From Pseudomonadota bacterium (lineage in GTDB: Bacteria > Pseudomonadota > Gammaproteobacteria > JAKAQQ01), in the NCBI GenBank assembly GCA_021839245.1, contig JAKCBQ010000004.1, positions 1 through 64,000 of the forward strand: a DNA stretch of 64,000 bases. Direction: 5' to 3'. Below, piece by piece: positions 18,283-29,279 of this stretch. Under the pieces are notes generated by a model. The model worked only from the letters and a program-made list of their open reading frames with translations. It ran no database searches and had not been told where the DNA came from. A program made the translations under genes and the position numbers. How positions within the stretch are numbered: the first letter of the stretch is position 1; each line of letters begins with the position of its first letter.

Positions 18283-18651
18283 ATGCGTGAAGCGGCCTCC
18301 GCGATCCGTCTCGTCCTCACCGCCGTCGAGGGGGAAGAGCAGGCTCGGGAACTGGCCGAAGGGCTCGTTCGCGATCGGCTCGCCGCCTGTGTGAGCGTGC
18401 TCGGTCCGGCGCACTCGTACTACATCTGGAAGGAAAACCTCGAGCGCACGTGCGAGTGGCTCCTCCTCATCAAAACGGTGGACGAGCGCCTTGCGGCGCT
18501 CCACTCCGCCCTTGCGGGACGGCACCCCTACACGGTGCCGGAAATCCTCACCCTTCCCGAGATCGAAGCCACATCCGCCTACGCCGCCTGGGCACGGGAG
18601 ACACTGGCCGCTTTGCCCGGCGAGGCGGAAGGTGGCCCGCACGTGTCGTGA
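18283..18651 (+). CDS. cutA: CutA1-family divalent-ion tolerance protein
   Basis: Small soluble protein of 122 residues with the ferredoxin-like CutA fold that forms trimers; relatives bind copper and affect metal tolerance, though the direct role is disputed. Typical segments are RLAACVSVLGPAHSYYIWK, ECEWLLLIKT-like EWLLLIKTVDE and HPYTVPEILTLPE. ATG at 18283 was chosen over an in-frame TTG at 18265. Its last codons overlap the start of the thioredoxin-like gene by four bases. Confidence 0.9.
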   Translation: MREAASAIRLVLTAVEGEEQARELAEGLVRDRLAACVSVLGPAHSYYIWKENLERTCEWLLLIKTVDERLAALHSALAGRHPYTVPEILTLPEIEATSAYAAWARETLAALPGEAEGGPHVS

Positions 18652-19226
18652 AGAAATCCCACGTCCTCCGTGCCGTCGGCTGGTTTGGCGTCGGACTCGT
18701 CGCGGGGGCCACCGTCTTCCTTCTCCAGAGATCTCCGCACGTCACCGTTGTCCGCCCGCTCGGAGCCGAGCGGCCAATCACGCCGCACCGGGTCGATCTG
18801 TATCACTACCCCCTCCTCCCACTCACTCCGGGGGCGGTCATTCCGCAGGGAAAACCTCTCCTTGTCAATCTCTGGGCCCCCTGGTGCGGCCCCTGCCTCG
18901 AGGAATGGCGTCCCCTCCAGAACCTGTCCCGCCGTCTCGAGAGCCACGGGGCCGCGACACTCGGGCTCGCCGTCGCCACCAATGTCGCAGCCTCCCGTTC
19001 CTTCCTCCATCAGCACCCGAGCCGCTACCCCGTCTATCTCCTCCGCGCCCGCCTCCGCCGCCTGGCCACGCGGCTCGGGATCCCGGTCGCCGGCATTCCC
19101 GACACCGTCCTCCTCTCGGCCCGGGGGCGGGTTCTCCTCGTGGTGAGCGGGAAGCTTCAAGCGGGCGACGCGAAGAGATTCCTCGCCGCCCTCCCGGAAA
19201 AGACACGCAGAGCCCGCATCAACTGA
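18648..19226 (+). CDS. Membrane-anchored thioredoxin-like protein (TlpA/DsbE type)
   Basis: Periplasm-facing thiol-disulfide protein of 192 residues. An N-terminal hydrophobic helix (residues about 8-27) serves as anchor or uncleaved signal, followed by a thioredoxin fold with the active site WCGPC (Cys80, Cys83). The conserved cis-proline region reads VAGIPDTVLL. Such proteins reduce cysteines of apocytochromes c or other exported proteins, often with a CcdA/DsbD partner. Here it follows cutA, as the C-terminal or partner DsbD functions often do in this class. Start is GTG at 18648, coupled to the cutA stop (GTGA overlap). Confidence 0.8.
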   Translation: MKKSHVLRAVGWFGVGLVAGATVFLLQRSPHVTVVRPLGAERPITPHRVDLYHYPLLPLTPGAVIPQGKPLLVNLWAPWCGPCLEEWRPLQNLSRRLESHGAATLGLAVATNVAASRSFLHQHPSRYPVYLLRARLRRLATRLGIPVAGIPDTVLLSARGRVLLVVSGKLQAGDAKRFLAALPEKTRRARIN

Positions 19227-19243
19227 GGTCCTGAGGACCCGGA

Positions 19244-19274
19244 TTGTGACGAAATCCTCTTGATCGTGTAAGAT
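19244..19274 (+). promoter_or_regulatory. Putative promoter for aroQ-accBC
   Basis: TTGTGA (19244-19249) and TAAGAT (19269-19274, with TG just before it) are separated by 19 bases. The start codon of aroQ is 52 bases downstream. The spacing is longer than ideal, compensated by the extended -10. Confidence 0.4.
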
Positions 19275-19325
19275 CGAAGCATTAGACGGACATTTGATAC
19301 AGAAATCATCCTACCGCCTTCCCTC

Positions 19326-19784
19326 ATGGCCACCATCCTCCTCGTCAACGGCCCGAATCTCAATCTCCTCGGGCGTCGCGAACCCGCCCTCTACGGCCGG
19401 GAGGATCTCGCCACGCTCTCGACGCGGCTCGAAACCCGCGCCCGCGAGCGCGGTCACCGGCTGCTCGCCATGCAGAGCAATCACGAGGGGGAAATCGTCG
19501 ATTTCCTCCACGCCCACAGCCCACCCGAATCCGCCGCGGGCATCCTCAACCCCGGGGGCCTCACTCACACGAGTGTTGCCCTGCGCGACGCCCTCCTCGC
19601 CACCGGCCTTCCCTTCGTCGAAGTGCACCTGAGTAAACCCGAGGCGCGCGAGGATTTTCGCCGCCGCTCGCTCCTCGCCGACCTCGCGCTCGGGCGCATC
19701 AGCGGCTTTGGCCCCCGCTCCTACGACCTCGCCCTCGAGGCCATCCTCCTCCACCTTGGAGATTCTTCTCATGGACATCCGTAA
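19326..19784 (+). CDS. aroQ: Type II 3-dehydroquinate dehydratase
   Basis: Cytoplasmic dodecameric enzyme (152 residues) that dehydrates 3-dehydroquinate to 3-dehydroshikimate in the shikimate pathway. [18 protein letters not shown] holds the catalytic loop with Arg and Tyr. The glutamate/asparagine motifs are in [13 protein letters not shown] and [18 protein letters not shown], and [15 protein letters not shown] contains the histidine. The end overlaps accB by 14 bases, the order typical of gammaproteobacteria. Confidence 0.95.
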   Translation: MATILLVNGPNLNLLGRREPALYGREDLATLSTRLETRARERGHRLLAMQSNHEGEIVDFLHAHSPPESAAGILNPGGLTHTSVALRDALLATGLPFVEVHLSKPEAREDFRRRSLLADLALGRISGFGPRSYDLALEAILLHLGDSSHGHP

Positions 19785-20250
19785 GGTCAAGAAACTCATC
19801 GAACTCCTCGAAGCATCGGGCATCCACGAAATCGAGATCACCGAGGGTGAGGAGCGCGTGCGCATCAGCCGTATCCCCCCTTCCGCGGGCGTCCCCGCCG
19901 GCACGGTCGTTTGGGCGCCCTCGGCGGGATCTCCTGCGCCCGCCGAGGTGACGAACCCGTCGCCCACGCCGACCCCTTCGCCTCCTGCGGCGTCCGCCCC
20001 GCCCTCCGCGCCGGAGGGTCATCTGGTGACCTCCCCCATGGTCGGGACGTTCTACCGCGCGAGCGCCCCCCAGAATCCGCCCTTCGTCGATGTCGGGCAG
20101 AAGGTCAAGGTCGGCGACACCCTCTGCATCATCGAAGCCATGAAGATGATGAACCAGATCCAGAGCGAGCACGAAGGGACCGTGAAGGCCGTCCTCGCCG
20201 AAAACGCGGCCAGCGTCGAATACGGCCAGCCGCTCTTCGTGATCGGCTGA
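19771..20250 (+). CDS. accB: Biotin carboxyl carrier protein of acetyl-CoA carboxylase
   Basis: Carrier subunit of 159 residues. The biotinylated lysine is Lys125 in EAMKMMNQI, within the C-terminal biotinyl domain that begins near [13 protein letters not shown] and includes the thumb region. A flexible Pro/Ala/Ser/Thr-rich linker spans about residues 36-80. The N-terminal segment [14 protein letters not shown] is typical of AccB. ATG 19771 fits this N-terminus. It is cotranscribed with accC. Confidence 0.95.
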   Translation: MDIRKVKKLIELLEASGIHEIEITEGEERVRISRIPPSAGVPAGTVVWAPSAGSPAPAEVTNPSPTPTPSPPAASAPPSAPEGHLVTSPMVGTFYRASAPQNPPFVDVGQKVKVGDTLCIIEAMKMMNQIQSEHEGTVKAVLAENAASVEYGQPLFVIG

Positions 20251-20260
20251 GAGACAAACG

Positions 20261-21610
20261 GTGTTCGAAAAAGTTCTCATCGCCAACCGCGGAGAAATCG
20301 CGCTGCGGATCCAGCGCGCCTGCCACGAGCTCGGGATCAAGACGGTCGCCGTCTATTCGACGGCCGACAAGGACCTTCGCCACGTCCACCTCGCCCACGA
20401 GAAGATCTGCATCGGCCCGCCCCGCCCGGCGGAGAGTTACCTCAACGTCCCGACGATCATCAGCGCCGCCGAGGTGAGCGAGGCCCAGGCCATCCACCCG
20501 GGCTACGGCTTTCTCTCCGAGAACGCCGACTTCGCCGAACGGGTCGAGTCGAGCGGTTTTGTGTTCATCGGCCCCACACCCGATGTCATCCGCACGATGG
20601 GCGACAAGGTCGCCGCGATCCGGGCCATGCGGGAGGCGGACGTGCCCACCGTCCCGGGGTCGAACGGCGTCCTCGGTGACGACCCCGAGGAATGCCTGCG
20701 CGTCGCTCGCCGCATCGGATTCCCGGTGATCGTCAAAGCCGCCGGAGGAGGAGGCGGGCGCGGCATGCGGGTCGTCCAGACCGAGGCGGCACTGCACCAC
20801 GCGATCGTCCTCACGCGGAGCGAGGCCCAAGCGGCCTTCGGGAACCCCGACGTCTACCTTGAAAAATTCCTGGAGACGCCCCGACATATCGAAATCCAGG
20901 TCCTGGCCGACGGTCGCAACGCCGTCTATCTCGGAGAACGCGACTGCTCGATGCAGCGCCGGCACCAAAAAATCATCGAGGAAGCCCCCGCCCCGGGGCT
21001 GAGCGAACGCGAGCGCCGCAGCCTCGGGGAACGTTGCGTCGAAGCCTGCCGTCGGCTCAAATACCGCGGCGCCGGCACGTTTGAGTTCCTCTACGAGAAC
21101 GGCGAGTTCTACTTCATCGAGATGAACACCCGCGTGCAGGTCGAGCATCCCATCACCGAGATGATCACCGGCGTGGACATCATCCAGGAGATGCTGCGTA
21201 TCGCCGCGGGCGAGCCCCTGCGCCTCCGCCAACGTGACATCGTGCTCCGCGGGCACGCGGTCGAATGCCGTGTCAACGCCGAGGATCCGCGGACGTTTGC
21301 CCCCTCCCCGGGTCTCGTGACCCAATGGACTGCGCCGGGCGGCCCGGGCGTGCGTGTCGACTCGCATCTGTACTCCGGCTACCGGGTCCCACCGTACTAC
21401 GACTCGCTCGTCGCCAAGATCGTCACCCACGGAACGGACCGGACGACGGCGCTCGCGCGCATGCGCGTCGCGCTCCGCGAAACGACCGTCGAGGGCATCC
21501 GCACCAACATCCCTCTCCACCTCGACCTCCTGGCCGACCCCAGGGTCGAACGCGGGGGGACAGACATCCATTTTCTCGAGAAGAAGCTCGCCGACGAACT
21601 GCCGCGTTGA
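20261..21610 (+). CDS. accC: Biotin carboxylase of acetyl-CoA carboxylase
   Basis: ATP-grasp enzyme of 449 residues that carboxylates biotin on AccB, the first step of fatty-acid synthesis. [20 protein letters not shown] starts the protein; the glycine-rich ATP loop is [14 protein letters not shown], and the metal/catalytic segments [20 protein letters not shown] and [13 protein letters not shown] are intact. Start codon is GTG, ten bases after the accB stop. Confidence 0.95.
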   Translation: MFEKVLIANRGEIALRIQRACHELGIKTVAVYSTADKDLRHVHLAHEKICIGPPRPAESYLNVPTIISAAEVSEAQAIHPGYGFLSENADFAERVESSGFVFIGPTPDVIRTMGDKVAAIRAMREADVPTVPGSNGVLGDDPEECLRVARRIGFPVIVKAAGGGGGRGMRVVQTEAALHHAIVLTRSEAQAAFGNPDVYLEKFLETPRHIEIQVLADGRNAVYLGERDCSMQRRHQKIIEEAPAPGLSERERRSLGERCVEACRRLKYRGAGTFEFLYENGEFYFIEMNTRVQVEHPITEMITGVDIIQEMLRIAAGEPLRLRQRDIVLRGHAVECRVNAEDPRTFAPSPGLVTQWTAPGGPGVRVDSHLYSGYRVPPYYDSLVAKIVTHGTDRTTALARMRVALRETTVEGIRTNIPLHLDLLADPRVERGGTDIHFLEKKLADELPR

Positions 21611-21652
21611 CGGCCCTCCGGCGCCGGCCGGCCGCCTCCCAGCGTGCCGCAT

Positions 21653-21661
21653 TGCTAGACT
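21653..21661 (+). promoter_or_regulatory. Putative extended -10 promoter for prmA
   Basis: TGCTAGACT, identical to the boxes at 18239 and 29223, lies about 50 bases before the prmA ATG in the 102-base gap after accC. Confidence 0.5.
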
Positions 21662-21712
21662 GGGCAGCCGCACGGCCGCGCACCCCACGGCTGTGCTTTA
21701 AAGTTTCACAGG

Positions 21713-22624
21713 ATGAGCAGCCCACCGCCGGTCCCTCCGACTGCCACCGCCAACATGTTGGGGCTCCTTGAGACATCCGCCCCCGCCGCCGTTCTCGCGT
21801 GGCTCGAGGACTGGCTCTTTCACAGCGGGGCGGTGTCCGTCTCGGAATCGGGCGTCACCCGCCTCGAGGACGAGACCCGGGACACACCGCCTTGCTGGCC
21901 CGTGAGCGAGCTCCGGGCCCTCTACAACACTCCCGCCCAGGCGGAAAGCGCCGCCCGCTCGCTCCAGGCCCTCGGCTTCAACACCCGTACCCTCGCAACC
22001 TCGGAGGAAGCCCTCCTCGCCCCCGCCCGGGAGCGGCTTCCACCCCGCACCTTCGCCGGACGGCTCGTCGTCCTCGGCACCGACGATCCTCCGCCCCGGC
22101 GCGGCGCCGAGGCCATCGTCCGTCTCGATCCCGGAACCGGCTTCGGGACCGGAACCCACCCCTCGACCGCCCTCTGCCTCGACTGGCTCGCCCGCCAGAA
22201 CCTCGAGGGGCTTCTCGTCCTCGACTACGGAACCGGCTCGGGCATCCTCGGGCTCGCCGCCTTGGCGCTCGGGGCCAAGCGCGTCTGGGGCATCGACACC
22301 GACCCCTTGGCCCGGGCAGCGGCAAGGGACAACGCGCGGGCGAACGGCTACGGCCGCCGTTTTCTCGTCCGCGCCACGCCCGCGCGCCCTCCGTTCGCCG
22401 CCGATCTCATTTGCGCCAATCTCCTCCGTAACATCCTCCTCGCGCTCGCGCCCCGCATGCCGCGCCTGCACCGACCGGGCGGGTACCTCCTCCTCTCCGG
22501 CCTTCTCATCACCCAGGCGGAGGACATCGTCACCGCCTACGGCACTTCCTATGTCTGCGAGGAGCGGATCGAACGGGCGGGCTGGACGGCCCTCGTCCTG
22601 CAGCACAGGGAAAGCCGTCGATGA
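21713..22624 (+). CDS. prmA: Ribosomal protein L11 methyltransferase
   Basis: SAM-dependent enzyme of 303 residues that methylates lysines of ribosomal protein L11. An N-terminal substrate-recognition domain (about 1-110) is joined to a Rossmann methyltransferase domain with DPGTGFGTGTHPSTALCL, the SAM-binding LDYGTGSGILGLAAL and the acidic GIDTDPLA. The catalytic-loop equivalent ICANLLRNILLALAP is present. The stop overlaps the next gene by four bases (ATGA). Confidence 0.92.
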   Translation: MSSPPPVPPTATANMLGLLETSAPAAVLAWLEDWLFHSGAVSVSESGVTRLEDETRDTPPCWPVSELRALYNTPAQAESAARSLQALGFNTRTLATSEEALLAPARERLPPRTFAGRLVVLGTDDPPPRRGAEAIVRLDPGTGFGTGTHPSTALCLDWLARQNLEGLLVLDYGTGSGILGLAALALGAKRVWGIDTDPLARAAARDNARANGYGRRFLVRATPARPPFAADLICANLLRNILLALAPRMPRLHRPGGYLLLSGLLITQAEDIVTAYGTSYVCEERIERAGWTALVLQHRESRR

Positions 22625-23520
22625 GCAGTCTCACCCGCTGTCCGCGCTGTTCGGTCTGGTACCGGATCGGACCCAAAACGCTTGAAGCGGCCGACGGTTT
22701 TGTTCGCTGCGGGCGCTGCGGGGAGATCTTCGACGCCCGGACCACACTTTGGTCGGAAGCTTCCGCTCCTTTCCCGCCTGGGGCTGTGGACCCGGTGAGT
22801 GCGGGGTCCGCGGCGACGGACACACCCGCCGGAACGATCCCCGCCGATCCCTTCGGGCCGGAGAGTTCCGATGAGCCTCACCTCGGACGCCTCGAGGATC
22901 TCGATCTCGAGGACGCTTCCGCCCCGCCGCTCGGCGCGGGACCGGCGGAGGGCGAGGCCTTTGCCGCGGTCGAAGAGCCGTTCACGATACCGCCCCCGAA
23001 TCCGGTGGGCCCCGGCCCCTTCCCGTCCCGCGCGGCGCCCAAACGTGCCCGACGCCGGGGCTGGCCCCTCGCCAATATCTTTCTCACCCTCCTTCTGGGG
23101 GCCAGTCTCATCTACCTCCATCCCTGGAGAAGCCGACCCACCACTCCCTTGACGCCGGCAGACCGGGCCGCGACCGTGGCCGCCCGGAGCAACCCCAAGG
23201 CGTTTCGCATCACCGCCGCCGAAGTCGTGCCCTCGCGCGCCCATCCGCGCACCGGTCTCGTCATCGCCGGGACCATCCTCAACGAAACGGGGCGTCCGTC
23301 GGCCCTTCCCTGGCTTCTCGTCCGCCTGACCGATCTGGCCGGGCGCACGCTGGTCACCGGCGCGTTTCCCCCGGCGCTCTACGCGCCCCGGGCCCACGGC
23401 TTCCTTCGCGCTCGCAACGCCATCTCCTTCCGTCTTCGTGTCCTGGCGCCGCCTCACGCCGCCGCGGGCTTTCGCCTCAACCTTTGCCGCGGACGACCAC
23501 CGCATCTCGAGTGTCGCTGA
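22621..23520 (+). CDS. DUF3426 zinc-ribbon membrane protein
   Basis: Inner-membrane protein of 299 residues of unknown function. It begins with an MJ0042-type zinc ribbon (Cys7, Cys10, Cys30, Cys33), continues with a long acidic, proline-rich cytoplasmic linker, one membrane helix near residues 147-168 (LANIFLTLLLGASLIYLH), and a periplasmic DUF3426 beta-sandwich domain that ends the chain. The family regularly follows prmA in beta- and gammaproteobacteria, and the start overlaps the prmA stop here. Confidence 0.85.
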   Translation: MSSLTRCPRCSVWYRIGPKTLEAADGFVRCGRCGEIFDARTTLWSEASAPFPPGAVDPVSAGSAATDTPAGTIPADPFGPESSDEPHLGRLEDLDLEDASAPPLGAGPAEGEAFAAVEEPFTIPPPNPVGPGPFPSRAAPKRARRRGWPLANIFLTLLLGASLIYLHPWRSRPTTPLTPADRAATVAARSNPKAFRITAAEVVPSRAHPRTGLVIAGTILNETGRPSALPWLLVRLTDLAGRTLVTGAFPPALYAPRAHGFLRARNAISFRLRVLAPPHAAAGFRLNLCRGRPPHLECR

Positions 23521-23559
23521 GACAGAGGGGAAAGCGATGCTCTAAGATGGTGGGCTCAC

Positions 23560-23880
23560 ATGGCGAGCAGCTCCAACCCGAGGTCGAAACGATCCATGCC
23601 CCGTGGTGTTCGTGCGGCGTCCCGCCGCCCTCCCTCCCCGCCTTCGGGGCTTCCCTCGGAATTGGCCACGGCCCTCACGTCGGCGGTCACCGCCTACCTC
23701 GAAAGCCTCGACGGGCATCCCACGAGCGGCCTCTACGACCTCGTGCTGCAAGAAATCGAGGCCCCTCTCTTCCGGCTCGTGCTCGCCTATACCGAGGGGA
23801 ACCGAAGCCGCGCCGCGCGTCTTCTCGGCCTGAGCCGTGAGACTCTGCTCAAGAAGCTCGCTCGGCATGATCTCCGCTGA
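23560..23880 (+). CDS. fis: Fis-family nucleoid-associated DNA-binding protein
   Basis: DNA-bending regulator of about 106 residues with the C-terminal Fis helix-turn-helix TEGNRSRAARLLGLSRETLL-type segment (about residues 78-102). Core residues AYTEGNRSRAA match Fis, where the second helix enters the major groove. The N-terminal 25 residues are basic and poorly conserved; an internal ATG at 23596 is an alternative start. The end overlaps purH. In most relatives dusB precedes fis, but here the preceding gene is the DUF3426 protein, 39 bases away. Confidence 0.85.
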   Translation: MASSSNPRSKRSMPRGVRAASRRPPSPPSGLPSELATALTSAVTAYLESLDGHPTSGLYDLVLQEIEAPLFRLVLAYTEGNRSRAARLLGLSRETLLKKLARHDLR

Positions 23881-25435
23881 GGACGCACCGATCCCGCGAC
23901 GGGCGCTCCTGAGCGTCGCGAAGAAAGAGGATCTTGGCCTCCTTCCCCGTCGCCTCGCCGCCGCCGGGGTTCAGCTCCTCGCCACCGGACGGACGGCCGA
24001 AACCCTCCGCGCCCAAGGTCTCGAGGTGACGACGGTCGAGGAACACACCGGTCTTGGTGAAATGCTCGGCGGCCGTGTGAAAACCCTGCACCCCGTGATT
24101 CACGCCGGGATCCTGGCGCGGGACAGCGCCGACGAAGAGGAGATCGCCAAGGCCGGAATCGCGCCGATCGATCTCGTCGCCGTCACCCTCTACCCCTTTG
24201 CCGAGAGCCTCGAACGAGCGCGGGCGGAACATCTCGGGGAGGCGGAACTCATCGAACAGATCGACATCGGCGGCGTGACACTCTTGCGCGCGGCGGCCAA
24301 GAACCACGCCCGTGTCACCGTCCTCTCGTCGGCGGAAGATTTCGCCCGCTACGCCGCGGCGCTCGAGGCCGGTCGCGGCGCCGACGCGCACGAGCGTCGG
24401 CGGCTCGCCGCCCGGGCCTTCGCTCAAACCGCTTTCTACGACGGGCTGATCGCGGGGGCTTTCGACCCCGAGCGGGACCCTCTGCCCGAGCTCTGGTCTC
24501 CGCCGCTTCGGCGCCGGAGCCTCCTCCGCTACGGCGAGAACCCCCACCAGCGGGCGGCCCTGTATCTCCGGCCGGGCGATCCTCCCGTCGGCGTGGGGCA
24601 CGCCGAGCGTCTGCAGGGGGAGGAGCTCTCATACAACAATTATCTCGACGCGGACTGCGCTTGGCGCTGCGTCACGGGCCTCGACGGCGCGGCCGCGGTG
24701 ATCGTCAAGCACGCGAGTCCCGCGGGCGCCGCGCGCAGCACATCGGCGCTCGAGGCGTACGATCGCGCGCACGCGACCGATCCCGTCTCGGCGTTCGGTG
24801 GTGTGGTCGCCACGAACCGTCCGATCGACGAACCTCTTGCGCGGCGTTTGACCGATGGACGTTTTCTCGAACTCGTCCTCGCCCCGGACGTCGGGGAGAC
24901 CGCGCGGGCGATCCTGGCCCGCCGTCCGCGCCTTCGTGTCCTGCGCGTGCCCAACGGCACCGAGGAGACGGCGGTCGAAACCCGCCGGATCTCGGGCGGC
25001 TGGCTCCTCCAGGAACGCGATCGTCTCCCCTTCGGCGACGACGGCTGGCGGACCGTCACCCGCCGCGCGCCGGCGGCGGAGGCGACGGCGGATCTGCTGT
25101 TGGCCTGGTGGCTCGTGCGTTTCCTCCCGTCAAACGCCATCGTCGTCGTCCGCGACGGAGCGGCGCTCGGCCTCTGCGGCGGTCAGCCCAACCGGGTCGA
25201 CGCCGTCCGCATCGCTCTCGAGCGGGCACGTCGCCACGGGCACACGACGGCCGGAGCGGCCCTCGCCTCCGACGGTTTCTTCCCTTTCCCCGACGCCCTC
25301 GAAGAAGCCGCCGCAGCCGGCGTCACCGCGCTCGTGCAGCCCGGAGGGTCGAAACGCGACGCGGAGGTGGTGACCGCCGCCGACCGCCTCGATCTCGCCA
25401 TGGTCCACACGGGCCGGCGTCACTTCCGGCACTGA
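23867..25435 (+). CDS. purH: Bifunctional AICAR formyltransferase / IMP cyclohydrolase
   Basis: Last two steps of IMP synthesis in one 522-residue cytoplasmic protein. The N-terminal MGS-like cyclohydrolase domain has ALLSVAKKEDLGLLPRRLA, GGRVKTLHPVIHAGILA and LVAVTLYPF. The C-terminal transformylase domain begins RYGENPHQRAALYL and has the catalytic Lys-His in VIVKHASPAGA and the DPVSAFGGVV segment. ATG at 23867 overlaps the end of fis by 14 bases. It is followed eight bases later by purD. Confidence 0.95.
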   Translation: MISAEDAPIPRRALLSVAKKEDLGLLPRRLAAAGVQLLATGRTAETLRAQGLEVTTVEEHTGLGEMLGGRVKTLHPVIHAGILARDSADEEEIAKAGIAPIDLVAVTLYPFAESLERARAEHLGEAELIEQIDIGGVTLLRAAAKNHARVTVLSSAEDFARYAAALEAGRGADAHERRRLAARAFAQTAFYDGLIAGAFDPERDPLPELWSPPLRRRSLLRYGENPHQRAALYLRPGDPPVGVGHAERLQGEELSYNNYLDADCAWRCVTGLDGAAAVIVKHASPAGAARSTSALEAYDRAHATDPVSAFGGVVATNRPIDEPLARRLTDGRFLELVLAPDVGETARAILARRPRLRVLRVPNGTEETAVETRRISGGWLLQERDRLPFGDDGWRTVTRRAPAAEATADLLLAWWLVRFLPSNAIVVVRDGAALGLCGGQPNRVDAVRIALERARRHGHTTAGAALASDGFFPFPDALEEAAAAGVTALVQPGGSKRDAEVVTAADRLDLAMVHTGRRHFRH

Positions 25436-25442
25436 GAGGCGC

Positions 25443-26726
25443 GTGCCCCCGCTTCCGCCCTCCCCGGCCGGTGCCCGCGTCCTTGTCCTCGGGGGCGGCG
25501 GGCGCGAGCACGCCCTCGCCTGGCGTCTCGCTGCGGACCCCGAGGTCGCCTCCGTGCTCGTCGCGCCCGGCAACGGCGGTACCGACGGCGAGCCCAAGGT
25601 CCGGAATCTCGCGCTCGACCCGGCCGATCCCCTCACCGTCGCCTCCTGGGCCCGGCGGGAGCGGCCGAATCTCGTCGTGGTGGGCCCCGAGATCCCGCTC
25701 CTCACCGGGGTCGCGGATGCGCTGCGGGACGCCGGCGTGCCCGTCCTCGGCCCGAACCGCGCGGCGGCGCTCCTCGAGGGCTCGAAGCGTCACGCGAAGG
25801 CGTTCCTCGAACGGCACGGCATTCCGACCGCCGACGCCCGAAGCTACGAGCGATCCGAGGACCTCGAACGCGACCTCGACACTCTGACGTACCCGCTCGT
25901 CCTCAAGGCTTCGGGGCTCGCAGCGGGCAAGGGCGTCGCGATCGTCGGCAGCTCCGAGGAGGCGCACTCCGCCCTCGCCGCCCTCGCCCGTCTCCCGGGC
26001 GCCCGCGAGGGAATCCTGGCCGAGGCCTTTCTCCGCGGGGAGGAACTGAGCTACTTCGTCCTGGCCCACGGCACACGCTATCTCACGCTGCCCGCGGCCC
26101 GGGATCACAAGCGCCTCGACGACGGCGACCGGGGTCCCAACACCGGAGGGATGGGGGCCTACAGCCCGCCCCCCCTCACGAAAGAACTCGACAGCCGCAT
26201 CCGGGAGACGATCGTCCGGCCCACGCTCGAGGGACTCGTCGCCGAGGGCACTCCCTACACGGGTGTCCTCTACTTCGGGCTCATGATCGATGCCCGAGGT
26301 CAACCTTACGTCCTCGAGTACAACTGCCGCTTCGGGGATCCCGAGGCGCAGGTGGTCCTCCCCCGCCTCGGTGGAAGCGCCTTTGCACTCTTCCATGCGG
26401 CCGCCCAGGGCGAGATTCCGCCCCGTCTCGACGTTCGGAACGAAGCTCTGGTGGGCGTCGTGATCGCCGCCCCGCGCTACCCCGAAGCCGGCGACGACGG
26501 ATCCCCCCTCGAGGGCCTCGAGGAGGCGGGGGCGGAGGCGCTCGTGTTCCACGCCGGAACACGACGCGTGGGCGGGCGGGTGCTCACCTCCGGAGGGCGT
26601 CTCCTCTGCGTTTGCGGACGGGGCAAGGATCTGGCAGAAGCGCGCCGCCGCGCCTACACTGCCGTCGGGCGCCTGCGCCTTCCGCCCGGAGCGCGCCTGC
26701 GTCGGGACATCGCCCGGGACGTCTGA
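25443..26726 (+). CDS. purD: Phosphoribosylamine-glycine ligase
   Basis: ATP-grasp ligase of 427 residues joining glycine to 5-phosphoribosylamine in purine synthesis. The N-terminal VLVLGGGGREHALAWRLA, the ATP-grasp LVLKASGLAAGKGV and the metal-binding VLEYNCRFGDPEAQVVLPR are all intact, along with the PurD-specific GPNTGGMGAYSPPP. Start GTG 25443. It forms an operon with purH. Confidence 0.95.
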   Translation: MPPLPPSPAGARVLVLGGGGREHALAWRLAADPEVASVLVAPGNGGTDGEPKVRNLALDPADPLTVASWARRERPNLVVVGPEIPLLTGVADALRDAGVPVLGPNRAAALLEGSKRHAKAFLERHGIPTADARSYERSEDLERDLDTLTYPLVLKASGLAAGKGVAIVGSSEEAHSALAALARLPGAREGILAEAFLRGEELSYFVLAHGTRYLTLPAARDHKRLDDGDRGPNTGGMGAYSPPPLTKELDSRIRETIVRPTLEGLVAEGTPYTGVLYFGLMIDARGQPYVLEYNCRFGDPEAQVVLPRLGGSAFALFHAAAQGEIPPRLDVRNEALVGVVIAAPRYPEAGDDGSPLEGLEEAGAEALVFHAGTRRVGGRVLTSGGRLLCVCGRGKDLAEARRRAYTAVGRLRLPPGARLRRDIARDV

Positions 26727-26805
26727 AAGAACTGCAAGCCGTTGAGCTGAAGGGCGACGGCCGTAACGGCTACACTTGGGCCCCCGACCGAGCGGAGCCC
26801 GGACG

Positions 26806-27311
26806 ATGCGCAAGAACTCTCCCCAAGCGATGCACCGCTCCTCAACGCTTTCGGTGGACGACGCGCGCGTGGTGCCCGTCGGGGCCGCGCGGCTGGATGA
26901 GGCCTGGCGTATCCTTCGCCACCTTCGCCCCGGACTCGAACGGCGACGGCTCGCGGAAGCCCTGCGACGAGGCGGGCGCGCCTACCGGCTCGGCTACCGC
27001 CTGCGCGGACTTGAGGTCCGGGGTCGGCTCATCGCTCTGGCGGGAGGGCGCCCGCTCGTCACCCTCGCACGCGGGCCACACCTGCACATCGACGATTTCG
27101 TCGTCGTCCCCGCCTGGCGAGGGCGGGGGGCCGGACGGCGGCTTCTCGAAGCGCTCGAGGCGTACGCCCGACACCGGGGGCTCGCGGCCGTCCATCTCGA
27201 CAGCTTTCTCGACGCTCTGGGATTTTACGAGGCCCTCGGCTTCACGGCCCTGCCGTGCCGGGCCGTGCGCAAGGAGCTCCTCCCCCCGCCGCGCGCCCCC
27301 CGCCGCGGGTC

Positions 27312-27315
<4 letters not shown>
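26806..27315 (+). CDS. GNAT-family acetyltransferase
   Basis: Acetyl-CoA dependent N-acetyltransferase of about 169 residues. The acetyl-CoA pocket is in [20 protein letters not shown] and the C-terminal strand-helix in [10 protein letters not shown]. The acceptor is unknown. ATG at 26806 has a GGAG nine bases ahead; an ATG at 26830 is also possible. The gene converges on rho, their ends overlapping by four bases, so transcription is likely to interfere. It stands 79 bases after purD and may be read from the same message. Confidence 0.8.
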
Positions 27316-28699
<1,384 letters not shown>

Positions 28700-28703
<4 letters not shown>

Positions 28704-29026
28704 AGGTTGATGTCCAGGAAAGCTTGAAGTTGCCGCTGGCTGAGAGCGCCGATCTTGGTGCCGTGGACCTTACCGTCCTTGAACAGCATGAGAGTCGGGA
28801 TGCTGCGCACACCGTAGGTGCTCGGCGTCTGGGGGTTGTCGTCGACGTTGAGCTTGAGGACCTTGAGACGCCCCGCGTAGGCACGGGAGATCTCGTCGAC
28901 GACAGGTCCGACCGCACGGCAGGGGCCGCACCACTCGGCCCAGAAGTCCACGAGGACGGGAATCGTCGACTCGAGCACATCCTGGCGGAAGGTCGCGTCG
29001 CTGGTCGGTTGCGTTTGCTCGCTCAC
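28700..29026 (-). CDS. trxA: Thioredoxin 1
   Basis: Cytoplasmic dithiol reductant of 108 residues with the classical active site WCGPC (Cys33, Cys36), the buried aspartate in LVDFWAEW, and the cis-proline in [11 protein letters not shown] start it at GTG 29026, which has a GGAG nine bases ahead; the ATG at 29041 lies directly over that site and has none of its own. Its stop overlaps the rho start, so the two are cotranscribed. Electron donor genes are not in the window. Confidence 0.93.
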
Positions 29027-29222
29027 GGTAAGGAACTCCATCGGGAGAGTGGGAAAAATTTCAGAACCCCGGCGCCGCTCCGTGCGGGCTCATCGTGTCG
29101 GGCGCTTGGGGTTGGCCGCGCCCCGCCCGGGGCCGGGCGGACGCGGAAGGGCGAGGAGGATGTCCTTTCTGCCCTCTATGATGACGCAAAACGCATCCGT
29201 GTGCAAGCGTCGGGGCCGTGCG

Positions 29223-29231
29223 TGCTAGACT
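29223..29231 (+). promoter_or_regulatory. Putative extended -10 promoter for malic enzyme
   Basis: TGCTAGACT, identical to the boxes before cutA and prmA, 49 bases upstream of the start codon. The transcript leader would contain a strong G/C hairpin (GTGGGGG at 29241, complemented by CCCCCCAC near 29264). Confidence 0.5.
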
Positions 29232-29279
29232 GAACAGGACGTGGGGGCTCCAACCCCCCGCCACCCCCCACGAGCTTCG

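Noticed and set aside
25323-26813. 496-codon open frame on the minus strand
   Set aside because: Shadow of purD, no domain recognised.
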